Assembly (NCBI GenBank): GCA_933207985.1
Contig: OW240924.1
Coordinates: forward strand, 66,909,691-66,973,690
Reading direction: 5' to 3'
DNA: 64,000 bases
Source: Pelobates cultripes
Taxonomy: Eukaryota; Chordata; Amphibia; Anura; Pelobatidae
Part shown: positions 1 through 12,900 of the stretch, piece by piece
How the letters are laid out: each line of letters starts with the position of its first letter
Position numbering within the stretch: position 1 is the first letter of the stretch
The notes under the pieces: generated by a model
Databases searched by the model: none
Told to the model about the DNA's origin: nothing
Seen by the model: only the letters and a program-made list of their open reading frames with translations
Program-made: the position numbers and the translations under genes

Positions 1-388
1 CATCAGGCAGTGGCAGTCTAAATTTAGGTTGTTGCTAGTTTGTGTGTGAGCGTAAGTTGTATTTAGTTCTTTTTCTTCCACACAAAGGTATTTGTATCTT
101 AATGTGAACACATATATGTGTATGATACTTATGTATGTGTTTATTATTTAGAAAATTAGTAGTAAATATAGTTCTTTGGATTTTATTCAAACATTTTAAA
201 GGGTTTATTTACTAAACAATGAATTGTGATCTGAACTTCAGGCTCGCAAATTTGAAAAACTTGTCCAACTCTGCTAGAGTCTCAGGTTGACAAATATTTC
301 CTAAAGTGGACTTCAGTTTTCAACTCACTAGTTTATTGAAAATGTTAGAGTTGTGGATTGGACATGGGGTGGGATGTTGAGTTTGGAT

Positions 389-928
389 GAAAGGAACACT
401 ATAGGCACCCAGACTCTTTGAAGTGGTCTGGGTGCAGTTTCCCAGGCCCCTTAACCCTGCAATAGTGTATATATTGCAGTTTTTAATAAATTGCAATCAT
501 TACCTGGCAGGTAATGATTGACAACCACCTCTAGTGGTTGTTTACCAGACCCCCACTACAGGAACTTCCAGGTCGTCAGGCGACTTTTAATTACTTAACT
601 GACGGTGGGTGTCCTCGTGCTATGCATTTTTGTATAATGCTTTTCTTTGAGGGAAGTCCTAATGCGAATGCGGCCATCGTTGCACATGTGCATTATGTCT
701 AACCTGCCGGCTGATGTCGGTAGGGGAGGAGTAGAGGCAGAGCCTGAACAAGTACCGAGGGACATCAACACTGGAATCAGGTAAGTGACAGAAGGTGGTG
801 GTGTGTTTTTTTTTCTTTCTTATAACCCCTTCTGCACTGTGGGGGTGGGAAGGTGTGACAGAGGGGAGCAGTATAGGGAGCTATAGTGCTAGCAAAAAAA
901 CTTTGCTTTTCTGGCACTATAGTTTAAC
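389..928 (+). mobile_element. TTAA MITE, family C, slightly degraded ends
   Basis: Starts AAAGGAACACTATAGGCACC and ends CTGGCACTATAGTTTAA. The subterminal hairpin word CAGACTCTTTGAAGTGGTCTG is shortened here. A donor-like CAGGTAAGT lies at 778-786. Confidence 0.7.
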
Positions 929-1062
929 TTCAAGTCAATATATGAGGAAGAAGCTCTTAAATTTACCCTGGGCTAAAGGTGCTACCTAGCATTGCACCTG
1001 GTGCATTGCTGTGGCACTTTACAATTTGACTATAAAAATGAATATAGCATTGACAAGATTTA

Positions 1063-1479
1063 TTAAAGGACCACTATAGTGCCCTGAGGGTGCCCCCACC
1101 CTCAGGGCCCCCCTCCCGCCCGGCTCTGGGGAGAGGAAAGGGGTAAAAACTTACCTTTTTCCAGCGCTGGGCGGGGAGCTCTCCTCCTCCGATCCTCCTC
1201 CGTTCCTCCCATCCGGCTGAATGCGCGCGCGCGCATTCAGCCGGTCGCATAGGAAAGCATTCACAGATTTTCACAGTGAGAATCACGCAAGCGCCTCTAG
1301 CTGCTGTCAATGAGACAGCCGCTAGAGGAATTGGAGGAAGGATTAACCCATTTGTAAACATAGCAGTTTCTCTGAAACTGCTATGTTTATAAAAAAAAAG
1401 GGTTAATCCTAGCTGGACCTGGCACCCAGACCACTTCATTAAGCTGAAGTGGTCTGGGTGCCTAGAGTGGTCCTTTTAA
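1063..1479 (-). mobile_element. TTAA MITE, family C, intact
   Basis: 417 bp from TTAAAGGACCACTATAGTGC to GGTCCTTTTAA. The hairpin GAAGTGGTCTGGGTGCC with its complement is at the right end (about 1419-1462). Near 1217-1237 there is an alternating GC run with flanking complementary arms. It is the reverse orientation of the copy at 7711. Confidence 0.85.
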
Positions 1480-1942
1480 AGCAACACTATAGCGTTGGGA
1501 ATACAAATTTGTAATCCTAACATCATAGTGTTCCTGTCCCTTTAAAAGAAAATCTACGTTTTACTTTTTTCCAGCTTTGAAGCTCCGTGGGTGCTGTCCT
1601 TTACTCCCCTGCCGACGTCATGGAGGAGGGCCCATTGGGGTTCTAACGCCTGACAAGTGTTGCTTGTGCATTTAAACTTTCCCATGGAAAAAAAGGGAAA
1701 ATGGGAAATGATTTTCTATGGGGCTTCTGCATCACATGACCAAGTTTTTACTGTGCCGTGGAAGCGCCTCTAATGGTTGTCTATATGACCACCGCTAGAG
1801 GAGGCGTTAACCCTGTATTGTAAACATTGCAACTTCTCAAAGACTGCAGTGTTTTACATTTCAGGATGAAAGGGACAGACACACTGTACCCAGGCATCTT
1901 TATTGAGATGAAGTGGTCTGGGTGAATATAGTGTTCCTTTAA
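1476..1942 (-). mobile_element. TTAA MITE abutting the previous one
   Basis: Begins TTTAAAGCAACACTATAGCG, sharing its first bases with the last bases of the MITE ending at 1479, and ends TATAGTGTTCCTTTAA. Its left end is an AT-rich hairpin (1484-1546); its right end carries the GAAGTGGTCTGGGTG word. Confidence 0.8.
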
Positions 1943-2175
1943 AGTGCATATAGGACAAAAAAGCCAAACTGAGAACATAGCTTAGTTTAACATTTTTCCA
2001 GCTCAGCAGTTTTAGACTAAAATTTGAATAAGACTGACTGCATTGCTTATTGCAGTACATGCAACACATCGGGAGGAAACAAAGAGAAGTGAAACAGAAT
2101 TGTTGGAAATAAAGGTGAAAGGATTGAAATATGTGTTGTAGTGCTGAAAAAAATGGCATATCTTCAAACAAAATG

Positions 2176-2345
2176 GTTAATTATTATTAGTATTCATATT
2201 GCGCCAACTAATTCCACAGCGCTTTACAATATTATGGGGGGGGAGACTTACAATACATGAGACAATTACACAGTGACACAGGAACAATAGGTACATGAGG
2301 TGCTCAAACGAGCTTACAGATTGCAGTAGAAACCGATGGGAACAA
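2176..2345 (-). mobile_element. L2-type LINE 3' end fragment
   Basis: On the + strand it reads TTATTATTAGTATTCATATT then GCGCCAACTAATTCCACAGC and CTTTACAATATT. These are the complement of an L2 3' end with its microsatellite tail. The same words occur at 3611, 9541 and 23500. Confidence 0.75.
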
Positions 2346-3410
2346 AAACAAAGTTCAAAAAATGTGCCAAATGTTTATCATGAATTAGATGTAAAAGTGT
2401 CCGCAACTGATTATTGGTAACCTAGTTCTAACAGGGGATGTAGCAGAACAAAATGTATTCATTTCTCTTGAAATCAACACTGGAATAAAATATGCATAAA
2501 ATATGCCTGTATGTACAGGCAGTTAATATCTAAAGACCTTTAGCAAGCTAAAGTGCTTTTAGTTGTGTGGAGTGTTCTTTAATCCTCTACCTTTCAAAAG
2601 TGACGTGATCACTGTTATTGAATTAGCTTTTTCCCTCAGTGTTCTATACAAACAGTGGATGAGTTTATTGGGGTCACCCTAACCAGTGTTTAACAATCAA
2701 AATGTATAGGTTAAAGCAATGTGAATATTGTGCTTTATAAAGGTCAAGAAAAAAGGTTTGTACTGCATGGTATTCTTACAATGCAGGGTGAAATCTCTGT
2801 TTTGTCCGCTACCTTTGTTTGCAATTTTACACTGTTTGTGTTCTTTCTGGCGTTTTAGTTGAGTTGGAGCTTTATCTCTGCTTCTCATTGTACCGGCAGT
2901 ATAAGAGAATTGTTCAGAGGTACAATATGTATGTTTAAATATCAGCTTGTTTTTCTTTGTGGTGGAATTTGATTTATATAAATGCAATGTGTTTTTTGTT
3001 TTGTTTACTCAGTTAGGTAGTTAAAGGTAGGGGAAAAAAACCTTTTCTTCTAATGGTACTGTTACGTATGTCTCGCGTATTGTGCCAAGGTATGATATGA
3101 CTCATTGCAAACTGAATGAAGTTTGTCTCCGGTTTCCATTTAGATCGATCCTGTTCAGACTAGTGCCGGCATATGTTTTCGCCATACCATACTTATACTA
3201 GAAGCGGTGTGCAATAGATTGTTTCCTACAATTGTTTAACATTCGGTAAAATGTGATGAGAGGTAAATTGACATTTTAAAGGATTAGCCTATTCAAACTT
3301 TGACTACATTATTTATATAGCTGTATACCAGGCCTTGACAAATGTGTTTGGAAGCTAGGAGCCAGTTCTTTTTAAACAAGTTTAATTTTCCACAAGAAAA
3401 ATGCAATTTT

Positions 3411-3545
3411 TTAAAAGACACTGTGAAGTGGTCTGGGTGCCTATAGTGGTCCTTTAATGTAGTAGTTCTGGTGTCTATAGACTGTCCCTGCAGGCTTTTC
3501 AATGTAAACACTGCCTTTTCAGAGGTGATTTCTAGTCCAGTGCTG
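3411..3545. mobile_element. MITE end fragments (families C and B)
   Basis: GAAGTGGTCTGGGTGCCTAT AGTGGTCCTTTAA at 3425-3456 is the right end of a family C element; 3465-3545 has family B words (GTTCTGGTGTCTATAGACTG and AATGTAAACACTGCCTTTTC). Both are truncated. Confidence 0.6.
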
Positions 3546-3610
3546 CACGCTATGCAAGGAGGCGCTGAATGTTCCCCATAGATAGACTTTGATTCGATGC
3601 ATCTCTATTA

Positions 3611-3770
3611 TGATTGTTATTATTTATATAGCGCCAACAAATTCCGCAGCGCTTTACAGTGGGTGGACGAACAAACATGTAGTTGTAACCAGACAAGTTG
3701 GACACACAGGAACAGAGGGGTTGAGGGCCCTGCTCAATGAACTTACATGCTAGAGGGAGTGGGGTAAAGC
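3611..3770 (-). mobile_element. L2-type LINE 3' end fragment
   Basis: ATTATTTATATAGCGCCAAC followed by AAATTCCGCAGCGCTTTACA, the complement of an L2 3' terminus. It ends in the GGGCCCTGCTCAATGAACTT wording shared with the longer copy at 9541. Confidence 0.75.
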
Positions 3771-4257
3771 ATGTACCCCACTTTCACTCTTTGAGGAGAT
3801 GCTGATTGGTGCAGCATTTTGCTGCTCATGCACAATATCCTCTCAGTGATTTCCTATGGGAAAGCATTTGCTTAGCTGAGATCATAAAGATTTGGTTGTG
3901 TCAAAACAGGCATGGCATGGAGAAAAGGGGTGAGTAAAAAAGGAAAAGCTGAGTAGATCCTTTTCCCTGAGGTCCAGTGTGGCTGCTCTCTAATCTTCCT
4001 GCAGTTCCTCTTTGCTCCCCTGCACGCTCTGTAGTGATGCAGGGGCTGGAGTTAAGTCATATTCTGGCTACTGGCATTGCTAAACAGCATGCGAAAGAGC
4101 AGAGAAGAATTGCAGGAAGATTATTGCTCCCTTGCGCTGCGCCTTAGCCAGCTGGCTCCGGTGGCCCCCAGGGCTCTAAAGTGCTGACAAATCTCAGGTG
4201 TCGGGATGAAATTTGTAGGCTATCTGGCACAAATACTAGGAGAGGCACGATCCCCAA

Positions 4258-4545
4258 AGGCAGAGAAACACTAAACTTAAGTGGATTGCCAGATCTTCTC
4301 CATTATTAAGAAGAATAGATAAATAATCTTTATTCAAAAGTGAACTTAGTAAGGACACAAAGGGGAGAATGAAGATGACCACTGACGCGTTTTGTGCCTC
4401 ACCAGTATTTCATCTGTCTCTCCTAACTGTTCACTTTGGAGTAAACAATATTTATCCTTGTCTGTGGATCGAGGCGGTTTTTTATTTTCTTTATGATGGA
4501 GAAGATACGTCAATCCACTTAAGCCTAGTATTTGACCCAATATAA
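4258..4545. mobile_element. Unnamed element with inverted arms of about 45 bp
   Basis: The left arm near 4264-4308 (AACACTAAACTTAAGTGGAT) is complementary, with a few mismatches, to the right arm near 4494-4540 (ATCCACTTAAGCCTAGTATT). The interior has GACGCGTTTTGTGCC. No transposase; class unknown. Confidence 0.5.
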
Positions 4546-4855
4546 CTTTTGAAAAATGTTTTTATACTAATGCATTAAATAAAATAGACTTATTAAAAAA
4601 AATAAAAAAGTGCATACATTTTTAATGTATCGCTAAAAGCACTGTATAGCAGGTCTTTCTGCTGACCCATCCCATACCAATAAGAGGCCACTGGGACACT
4701 TTCATTGTGGTAAATGGGGATTGATCTTATCCTACAACAGATTATGGGATAAATAGGTTGTACTCAAAGAGCAGTTCAAATAATCTCATTCAGGGTTATT
4801 CATTAAAGTGAGATTTCAAAGTGAATTTCAGGCTTTATGCCAGAGCACCCGAATT

Positions 4856-5050
4856 GGACACTGTAGGCACCATGACCTCTTCAGCTAATTGAAGTTGTAT
4901 GGGTGCTGTGTCCCTATTGCACTTAGTGCTGCAATGTAAAACACTGCAGTTCCAGAGAACTGTAATGTTTATATTGTAGCTCTAAGTCTGCCCTCAGTGG
5001 CTGTCTACCAGACAGCCACCAGGAGTGCTTCCAGAGTTGAAAAGATAGGT
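4856..5050 (+). mobile_element. Degraded family C MITE
   Basis: GGACACTGTAGGCACCATGA is followed by a degenerate hairpin and AGTGGCTGTCTACCAGACAG, words typical of family C bodies. No clean right end. Confidence 0.5.
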
Positions 5051-5766
5051 TAAATACCTAAAAGGTGTTTTTTTTTTTTTTTTTTAAATGCATTATGTAA
5101 ATTTGTCCTTACCGATATTCTCATTGATAATTACTAAAAGCATGAATAGAGAGAAGGATGCAGACATATTCATCCTGTTTGCTCTTCTAGTGCATGCTGA
5201 TTGGATTCCAGCAGCTCTGCTCAATAAGTGGTGTCAGTGGCTGAGTTGTGTACATACACTATAAGGGAAGTGGTTTTTGATTGCAGGGGGTATGGCTAGG
5301 GAGGCAGGCTTATAGTACTAAAATTTACCATCAAAGATTTGAGCGGGCAAGTACAGCATCCACGTACTATAAATACAAACATGCCATGGCAGCTCTCTAA
5401 AGTTCTATAATACCATGTAGAATATGCCAGTAAGCACAGACAGCATTTCCCTACCATATTTGTGTAAGCTATTTTATGATTACTATTTATGCTGTTGTGT
5501 GGTTTTGGATTTTGTTGAACTAATGCTCAGCCATGGGCAGCTGTTTCAACCTTTACAGCTCTTCTGCACTGAGCTGACTTTTAGTTCAATGTTGGAATTT
5601 TGCTGTTTCAGGCAACTTGTTAACATTTGGCTCATGATCTACAACATTATAGATTTATTTTTATCTGAGGGAAATGTTTGTCTCCACAAAAATCCATTAC
5701 CTGTGTTTGTTTATAAATTATGTTTATTGCTAGACTATTCTTAAAATAATAGATGATGAAATGAGA

Positions 5767-6308
5767 TTAAAGGAACACAATATTCTTAACCCTATAATGT
5801 TAAAAACACCATCAAGCCCTCCTTACCCCCCTAAATATAGTGAAATTGTACTTGTATTCCAGTCTGCTGCTTCTGGCTCTGCACCTCATCTGCCTATCAG
5901 AAGCTATGATCTGAGCTAATTACAATTTTTTCACATAGGAAAGCATTGGGTTGGCCGAGCTTGTCAACAAGGCAGATCAGGGGCAGAGCCAGCACAAGCC
6001 AAACTCAGCACTGGCCAATCAGCATCTCCACACAGAAATATATTGAATCAATGCATATCTATAAGGAAAGTTCTGTGTCTCCAGGCAGAGGCACTGAATG
6101 TCAGTCACACTATGCCACACTCCCCCAGGAAGCACCTCTAGCAGCCATCTGAGGCAAAGCCAGTGGAGGTATCCCTAGACTGTAATGTAAACACTGCATA
6201 TTCTCAGAAAAAAAGTGTTTATTGCAAAAAGCCTGAAGGAAATGATTCTACTCACCAGAACACATGCAATAAGCTGTAGTTGTTCTGGTGACTATAGTGT
6301 CCCTTTAA
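5767..6308 (+). mobile_element. TTAA MITE, family B
   Basis: 542 bp from TTAAAGGAACACAATATTCT to GACTATAGTGTCCCTTTAA. The right end holds the family B hairpin (AAGCTGTAGTTGTTCTGGTG with its partner upstream). The body has AGGAAAGCATTGG and AATGTAAACACTGC. Confidence 0.8.
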
Positions 6309-6825
6309 GGTTTGATTTGATACTTTATGATTATTTTTATGTAGATCGGAGGTGGTTTAATGTAGATCTCCAGCTGTTGTAGAACTACAAATCCATTTAT
6401 GCTTTGCTAGCCACCTAGGGATCTGTATTTGGCTACCTCTGGTTTAGATTCTACACTACTTTTTTCAGGTTTGGAGAAAGAGGATACTCCTTTTGTGTAT
6501 TTTAACTCCACAAACACGATGGCACACTCCATTCCCTAATGTGTTTCGGTTTACAATTCTGTTGAACATATCCTGGTCATGCATTTGCTACAGTGCTTGA
6601 ACCTGGTATGTAGTGTTTAGCCTAATTTCAGAATCAGAATTTATTTTTTGCCTTTTTTTTTTTTTTTGTTTACCTCTAACTCCCAAGAGCTCTGCAGTGC
6701 ATTGTTAAAATGTGATATAATTTAGAAGCTTCCCCATTAGTTGTAGTTATTAATATTAATAATACACTGCACAGACCTCTATCTGTTCAATAAATGTTAA
6801 GACCAATGTTTTCCCACTCTTTCAG

Positions 6826-6929
6826 GCGCGGATAGCCTTTCTTCAAGGTGAAAGAAAAGGTCAAGAAAATTTGAAGAAAGATTTAGTACGAAGGATAAAA
6901 ATGTTAGAATATGCATTAAAGCAAGAGAG
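6826..6929 (+). CDS. STRN3: STRN3 exon 2 (coiled coil)
   Basis: Encodes [16 protein letters not shown] and on to LKQER. This is the coiled-coil segment through which striatins oligomerise and bind PP2A A/C. The acceptor TTTCAG precedes 6826; the donor GTAAGT follows 6929 and splits an Arg codon (AG|G). It starts in phase 0, as expected if exon 1 ends on a whole codon. Confidence 0.96.
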
Positions 6930-9900
6930 GTAAGTGACAAGCATGATTTTCAATATCCCGTCAGGCAGATAAAGTAACCAAATGGTTTATTATCAAGCTA
7001 CTATGGATGTATAGTTGCATGCCATAAAATTTGAATTCTGTGTTGTAAAAAAAATAGTCCCAGTGACAAAAGCAGGGCCAATGAGATCTCAGATCATCTT
7101 TACGGCTGCTTAAATGTGATAAAAGCTGATAAAAATGTTTTAACAACTTATTGTGGGACAGTGCCAGTGCACTCTTGGCACTGTAACTGCAGCGGGTTGT
7201 AGTGGTTATGGTTCCTCAAATGTTCCTTTAACACTTTGGCTATTCCTAGCCATGACATGTGCTTATGATGGAATCTATTTTTCTCCACTTTAAATACTTG
7301 GTTGTAGACTTTACTATTCATGGTATTAAATATAACTAGAATTAAATGAATATTTGGAATAAAACATTTCTGAAACAAGTACGGTAAATTAAAAGCAAAT
7401 CATAGCAAGTTATAATATACAGATAGTTCTGAGAAATATGTTTAACAAGATTTCTTTAAGTCGTGATTAACTTTTGCTGTGTAATCAATAGACTCATATG
7501 GTTCATCTTTCTCTCTCACCACTTCATCTGAATTATACAATTTCTTACTTTATATACATTAATATGTGTATATATATTTTTTTTTTTCCAGGGCAAAATA
7601 TCATAAATTAAAATATGGAACAGAACTGATCCAAGGAGACATGAAGATGCCAGCATATGAACCTGGTAATTAGTGTTTAGCCAAATTGTAGCATTAAATT
7701 GCTTTAACAATTAAAGGACCACTCTAGGCACCCAGACCACTTCAGCTTAATGAAGTGGTCTGGGTGCCAGGTCCAGCTAGGGTTAACCCATTTTTTAATA
7801 AACATAGCAGTTTCAGAGAAACTGCTATGTTTATGAATGGGTTAAGCCTTCCCCCTAATCCTCTAGTAGCTGTCTCATTGACAGCCACTAGAGGCGCTTG
7901 CGTGCTTCTCACTGTGATTTTCACAGTGAGAGCACGCCAGCGTCCATAGGAAAGCATTGTAAATGCTTTCCTATGCGACTGGCTGAATGCGCGCGCAGCT
8001 CTTGCCGCGCGTGCGCATTCAGCCGACAGGGCGGAACGGAGGAGGAGAGAAGGAGGAGAGCTCCCCGCCCAGCGCTGGAAAAAGGTAAGTTTAAACCCCT
8101 TTCCCCTTTCCAGAGCCGGGCGGGAGGGGAAACCTGAGGGTGGGGGGACCCTGAGGGTGGGGGCACCCTCAGGGCACTATAGTGCCAGGAAAACGAGTAT
8201 GTTTTCTTGGCACTATAGTGGTCCATTAATGTGTCTTAATACTTGGGTACACATGTCTGTTGACAAGTAAATGGTTTCTCCAACCCATTTTCATAGTTAA
8301 TTGCATAATGCTCTATTTGAGTTACATGTCATCTGTACAGATATACATTTGCTTACACCTAGCATGTAAGTATATGATATCTTATGTTTAGTAGGTTACA
8401 TGTAAATAGATATTATAATTAAAGACATTACAAAACCTCCCATAGTTTAAGAAATGGGTCAAATGGGGTGTTCCTTTTAAAGTTTAAAGTGGGTTTTTTG
8501 TTTTTGTTTTTTTTTTTATTAAAGGAACACTATAGGGTCAGGGACACAAACATGTATTCTTGACCTAATAGTGTTGGAAATCACCATTTAGGTGGCTGGC
8601 CCTCTTAGGTTTAAAACTTACCTTATTTCCAGTCGACCGGCATGGGCCCCACCCCTACACCCATCTGCAACTTTGGCTGACATCATTAGAAAGGCAAAAG
8701 CATTGGATTGGCTGAGATCGTCAAGGAGGCAGAGTGTGGAGACGCTGAACATCAGTGATGCGCACTATGCAGCACCTCCAGTGGCCATCTGAGGAGTGGC
8801 CGCTGGAGGTGTCTCTAGGCTGTAATGTAAACACTGCCTTTTCATAGAAAATGCAGTGTTTAAAACAAAAAAAAGCCAGCAGGGACTGACTATACTTACC
8901 AGCACAAATACATTAAGCTGTAGTTGTTTCTGGTGACTATAGTGTCACTTTAATGTTTTTTTTTTATCTGAGGTATTAAAAATATATATGTAAAAAGAAA
9001 AATATTTTTTTTAAAGTGCTTAAATTTAATTTCCTGCAGGGCTAAGCTTTCCAATAACATTTATGGTTGTATTTGATTGGACTGGCTCATAGCACATGCG
9101 TGTGGCTCTGAGCTGGTGAGGGGAGAGAGATTGGGAGTGTTTTTTGGGGTTGAAGAGGTGGGTGACTGGCAAAGGAGGGAGGGAACAGAGAAGTAAGGCT
9201 CCCCCTTGCATGCTACCTGGATGAGAGATGCTCATTGCACCTGTTGCCAACTTGCTTGGTTGAGAACAGGTGTCATTTTAGCACAACCTTTATATTAGGA
9301 CCTCTATTCTGAGCTGCCTAAGTCATGTGTTCTGATGATGTAAATATCCCCAGCGCACAAGTGCAAATATCTCGATGTGCGGTGCTTCAAGCTAAAACGC
9401 TGCACACCACAGATTCCTGCCACCATAACCACTTCTAAAAGCAGAAGTGGTCATGGTGATTGGAGTAACAATTTAATGGTTTTCTGGGAGTCGTAGTTCA
9501 GTTACTTCAATTGTAGACTTCTAACATCTGAACTACAACTAATTATTATTATTATTGTTGGTATTTATATAGCGCCAACTAATCCCGCAGGGCTTTACAA
9601 TATTATGAAAGGGGGGGAAATTTACAATAAATGAGACAATTACACAGTGACACAGGAACAATATTTAGATGAGGACCCTGCTCAAACGAACTTAGAGTCT
9701 AGAGAAGGTGGGGTACAAATACAAAACAGGGCAGCAAGGGTGACAGCCACCAAAAAAGGTGGAAAAGTAGCAGAGCTGAAGGGAAGAGACTCTTTAGGAG
9801 AGCAAGATTAAGATTTGGATAAGTATAGATAAATTACTCTGGAAGTCCATAAGCATTTCTGAACAGATGTGTTTTGAGGGACTTCTTGAACAATTGAAGA

Positions 9901-12900
9901 CTACGGGAGAGTCTGATGGGGAGCCGCCCGTGAGAAGTCCTGCAAGCGCGAGTTAGCAGTAAGGGTGCAAGCAGCGGACATGAGAAGGTCACCGACAGAT
10001 CGGAGAGACCGAGAAGGGGCATCTCTGAATCAGGGAAGAAATGTAAGAGGAGCTAGTGTTGGTTAGAGCTTTATAGGTAAAGGTTAGTATTTTGAATTGA
10101 CACCTATAGGATACAGGAAACCAGTGGAAGGATCGACAGAGGGGCGAGGTATGGGAGGAGCGACGGGTGAGAAAGATCAGCCTGGCGGCAGCATTCATTA
10201 CAGATTGTAGCGGGGCAGTTTGGCCTTTGGGGAGACCAACTAGGAGAAAATTACAGTAGTTCATGCGAGAGATTACCAGAGCATGAACAAGCTCCTTGGC
10301 AGCATCTTGCATTAAAAAGGGGCGAATGTTTTTAAGGTTAATCGACAGGTTTTAGCAACATAGTAGATATGTAGCGCAAAGGTGAGGCCAGGATCAAAAA
10401 TAACGCCAAGACAACAACCTTGCAAGGATGGACTGATGCAAGTGCCATCAACTTGCAGGGAAAGCGAAGGAGAATCAGCATTATGAGGGGGAAAAATAAG
10501 AAGCTCAGTTTTATAGAGGTTAAGTTTCAGAAAGCGGGAGGGAAGAAATGCAAGCAGTGACATGTTGCAGGACCGTGCGGCAGAGATCAGTGGAGGAGAG
10601 ATAAATCTGCGTTTTGTCGGCATACAGATGGTAGCGGAATCCAAAGGAGTTAATGCGTTTGCCAAGAGAGGCAGTATAAAGAGAGAACAGCAACTCCCAC
10701 AGACCTAAGTCTCAACATCATATACTGCAGTACATAGAGATAGCAAAGGTGGAAATATGTAGCCATTTAGATGCTTATTATACCCTACCATTTTCAGGCA
10801 TTCAGAACAATTTGCAGAAAACGGACGCACATGAGTACTATCCGTGTTTATGCAAATCTCTGTATGTACATATCTGATATTCAGTTGGCTAGCTTTAACC
10901 AGCACGTTTGTCCTAGTATGAGTGAGCGTTCGTTTAAAGGGACACTGTAGGCACCGTGTAGTGGTTTTGTTGCCTAGCGTTGCTGAGTGTTGTCTCTAGT
11001 TTATGTCACACCACTTGGGAGCAGTTTGACAGAAACCAGGCATGTGGAGACCACCCTCTATGGGTAATACAGTTAACACTTCCGCATTATCAATGTTGGC
11101 TTTGTCCAACATTTTCTTAATTAGTAAGTAGGTAATGTGAAACCAGGTGTTCCTTGTTGGTTGAAAATACATTTTAAGTGGTTAAGTGTGAAGAACAGGC
11201 TAAACTTGTGTTTTTTTAGGGGGGATTGATGTTGATTGTATCCTCTTGCCTTCCAGAAGAAACCAAAGAATCAGAGATTCCCCCGGGGCCTCAAAATAGT
11301 CAGCTGACCTGGAAACAAGGCCGGCAGCTGTTAAGACAGTAAGTAAATAAGTACGGACCTGTGTGGGAGATTCGGTTTCAGTCTAGTAACACTTCTGTTG
11401 GCATGCTACCAAAAAGGGCTGAAGGAACTGAGCAAGACCAGGCCTTTCATTGACTCATGTTCCCTTGTTCTAAACCACTAGTTAGTAATACTTCAAAATA
11501 AACAGAAATTCAGACTAATCTCCCAAAAAAATAATCTGTATACCTAGTTGTGTACATGTCTGAGTATTTCAAAGACTTTTAGCGAATACTTACACACTAC
11601 AATATACAGGATATTTGTAAATCCTTGCCATGAACATCTGTTAGGCTAGAAAATATATTTTAGTGGGTCAGTAAGGCTTTTGGTTTTGCTCTTTTTTTCT
11701 GTATTTGTTTTTCCCCCTCTTGGATTTTAAATATGTCTAATATTGATGCTGCTGTTGAACTGTGTCTCCTCAATTCTCTAAGTATGCAAATAATTGAGGG
11801 AGCCCAACATCAACTGGGGGCCCCTCCTGGGTTGGGAGAAACGGTGTGAGCCCCATTGCACTCTCATTTGAATATTGAATTGGGGACGGTTATACTCCGT
11901 TGCACTCTCATTTGAATATTGGGTTGGGGACAGGAAGAATGGTCAGACTCTTGCACACTCGAAGTTGAATATTAGGTTAGGAATGGGAGGAACTCTGACT
12001 TGTTTGTCAAGCAGTGCTCATCTTCGACATCATTTTAAATTAAGGCAAGTGTTTAGGAAGGGATCGGTTGTACTTAGCATTGCAGTTAAACATTTTCCCA
12101 CTTACCTATTCTCCATCTATCCATCATCTACCCTTCATTTGTCTTAGAGGACAGAAAATAAATGTTACTACTCCTTCCATGTTTGCTTGGGTTTGAAATC
12201 TGTTATATTTAGTGTGCTTCCATCCCAATGCCATGCTTTTCCCATTGAAAATGTTTTTTGGTTAAGCTGATCATTTGTGTGGGAAGAATTTTGTAAACTC
12301 GTTCACTGACTAAAAAGTCAACATTGGCTTTAGAATTGCTCAGCATTTTGTGATGTTCATTTTAGGTACCTTCAAGAAGTTGGGTACACAGACACGATAT
12401 TGGATGTTCGGTCACAAAGGGTACGCTCCTTGCTCGGACTGTCTGGCTCAGAGCCAAATGGTTCAGTTGAAAAGAAGAACTTAGAACAAATCCTCAATGG
12501 TGGGGATTCTCCTTCAATTAAGCAAAAGGGACAGGAAAACAAAAGGTCAGTATAACATCCAAACTACAAACCTTACATAGAGAAATGTGACCAGGATCCA
12601 TTGAATTTAAAATGATACATGTTTTACCGAGCACACAGATAAGTTGGTTCAGTTTAAAGAGTCCCTCCCTCTATTAAGATATAGTCTATGGGTCCAAATT
12701 CTCATTCTGTAAATAAAGTTATACACAGGACAGAATATAACCTCATTTTGTGTTATACTGTGTAATCCCTGTCATTTAATTTTCCTTTTTTTCTGTAGGA
12801 ACTCGGGTGATGTCCTTGAAACTTTTAATTTCTTAGAAAATGCTGATGACAGTGATGAAGAGGATGAAGGCGACATAGTAGAGGATGTCACAGACGGCAA

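Larger units (their letters stand above)
1..6825 (+). other. STRN3: STRN3 intron 1 (3' part)
   Basis: No coding exon was recognised here. The contents are T2-type MITEs, L2 tail fragments and an inverted-arm element, listed separately. 1-388, 2346-3270 and 5100-5760 hold nothing I can name. Exon 1 with its start codon must lie further left. Confidence 0.7.
7666..11256 (+). other. STRN3: STRN3 intron 3
   Basis: A 3.6-kb intron made largely of two MITEs (7711, 8519) and an L2 LINE (9541), plus the fragments at 9418 and 10932. 8230-8518, 9000-9415 and 10700-10930 show nothing I recognise. No additional exon was seen. Confidence 0.7.

Noticed and set aside
778..786. CAGGTAAGT as the donor of STRN3 exon 1
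   Set aside because: It lies in the body of a TTAA MITE (389-928), where other copies carry the same motif, and the preceding sequence does not encode the striatin N-terminal region (HEWARFEMERAHW-like).
1074..1439. 121-codon - strand frame
   Set aside because: It lies wholly inside a family C MITE; similar frames occur in the other copies (7921-8226, 25435-25869).
3329..4200. hAT element starting CAGGCCTTGACAAAT
   Set aside because: The left end resembles the element at 23946, but no matching right end or duplication of CTGTATAC was found.
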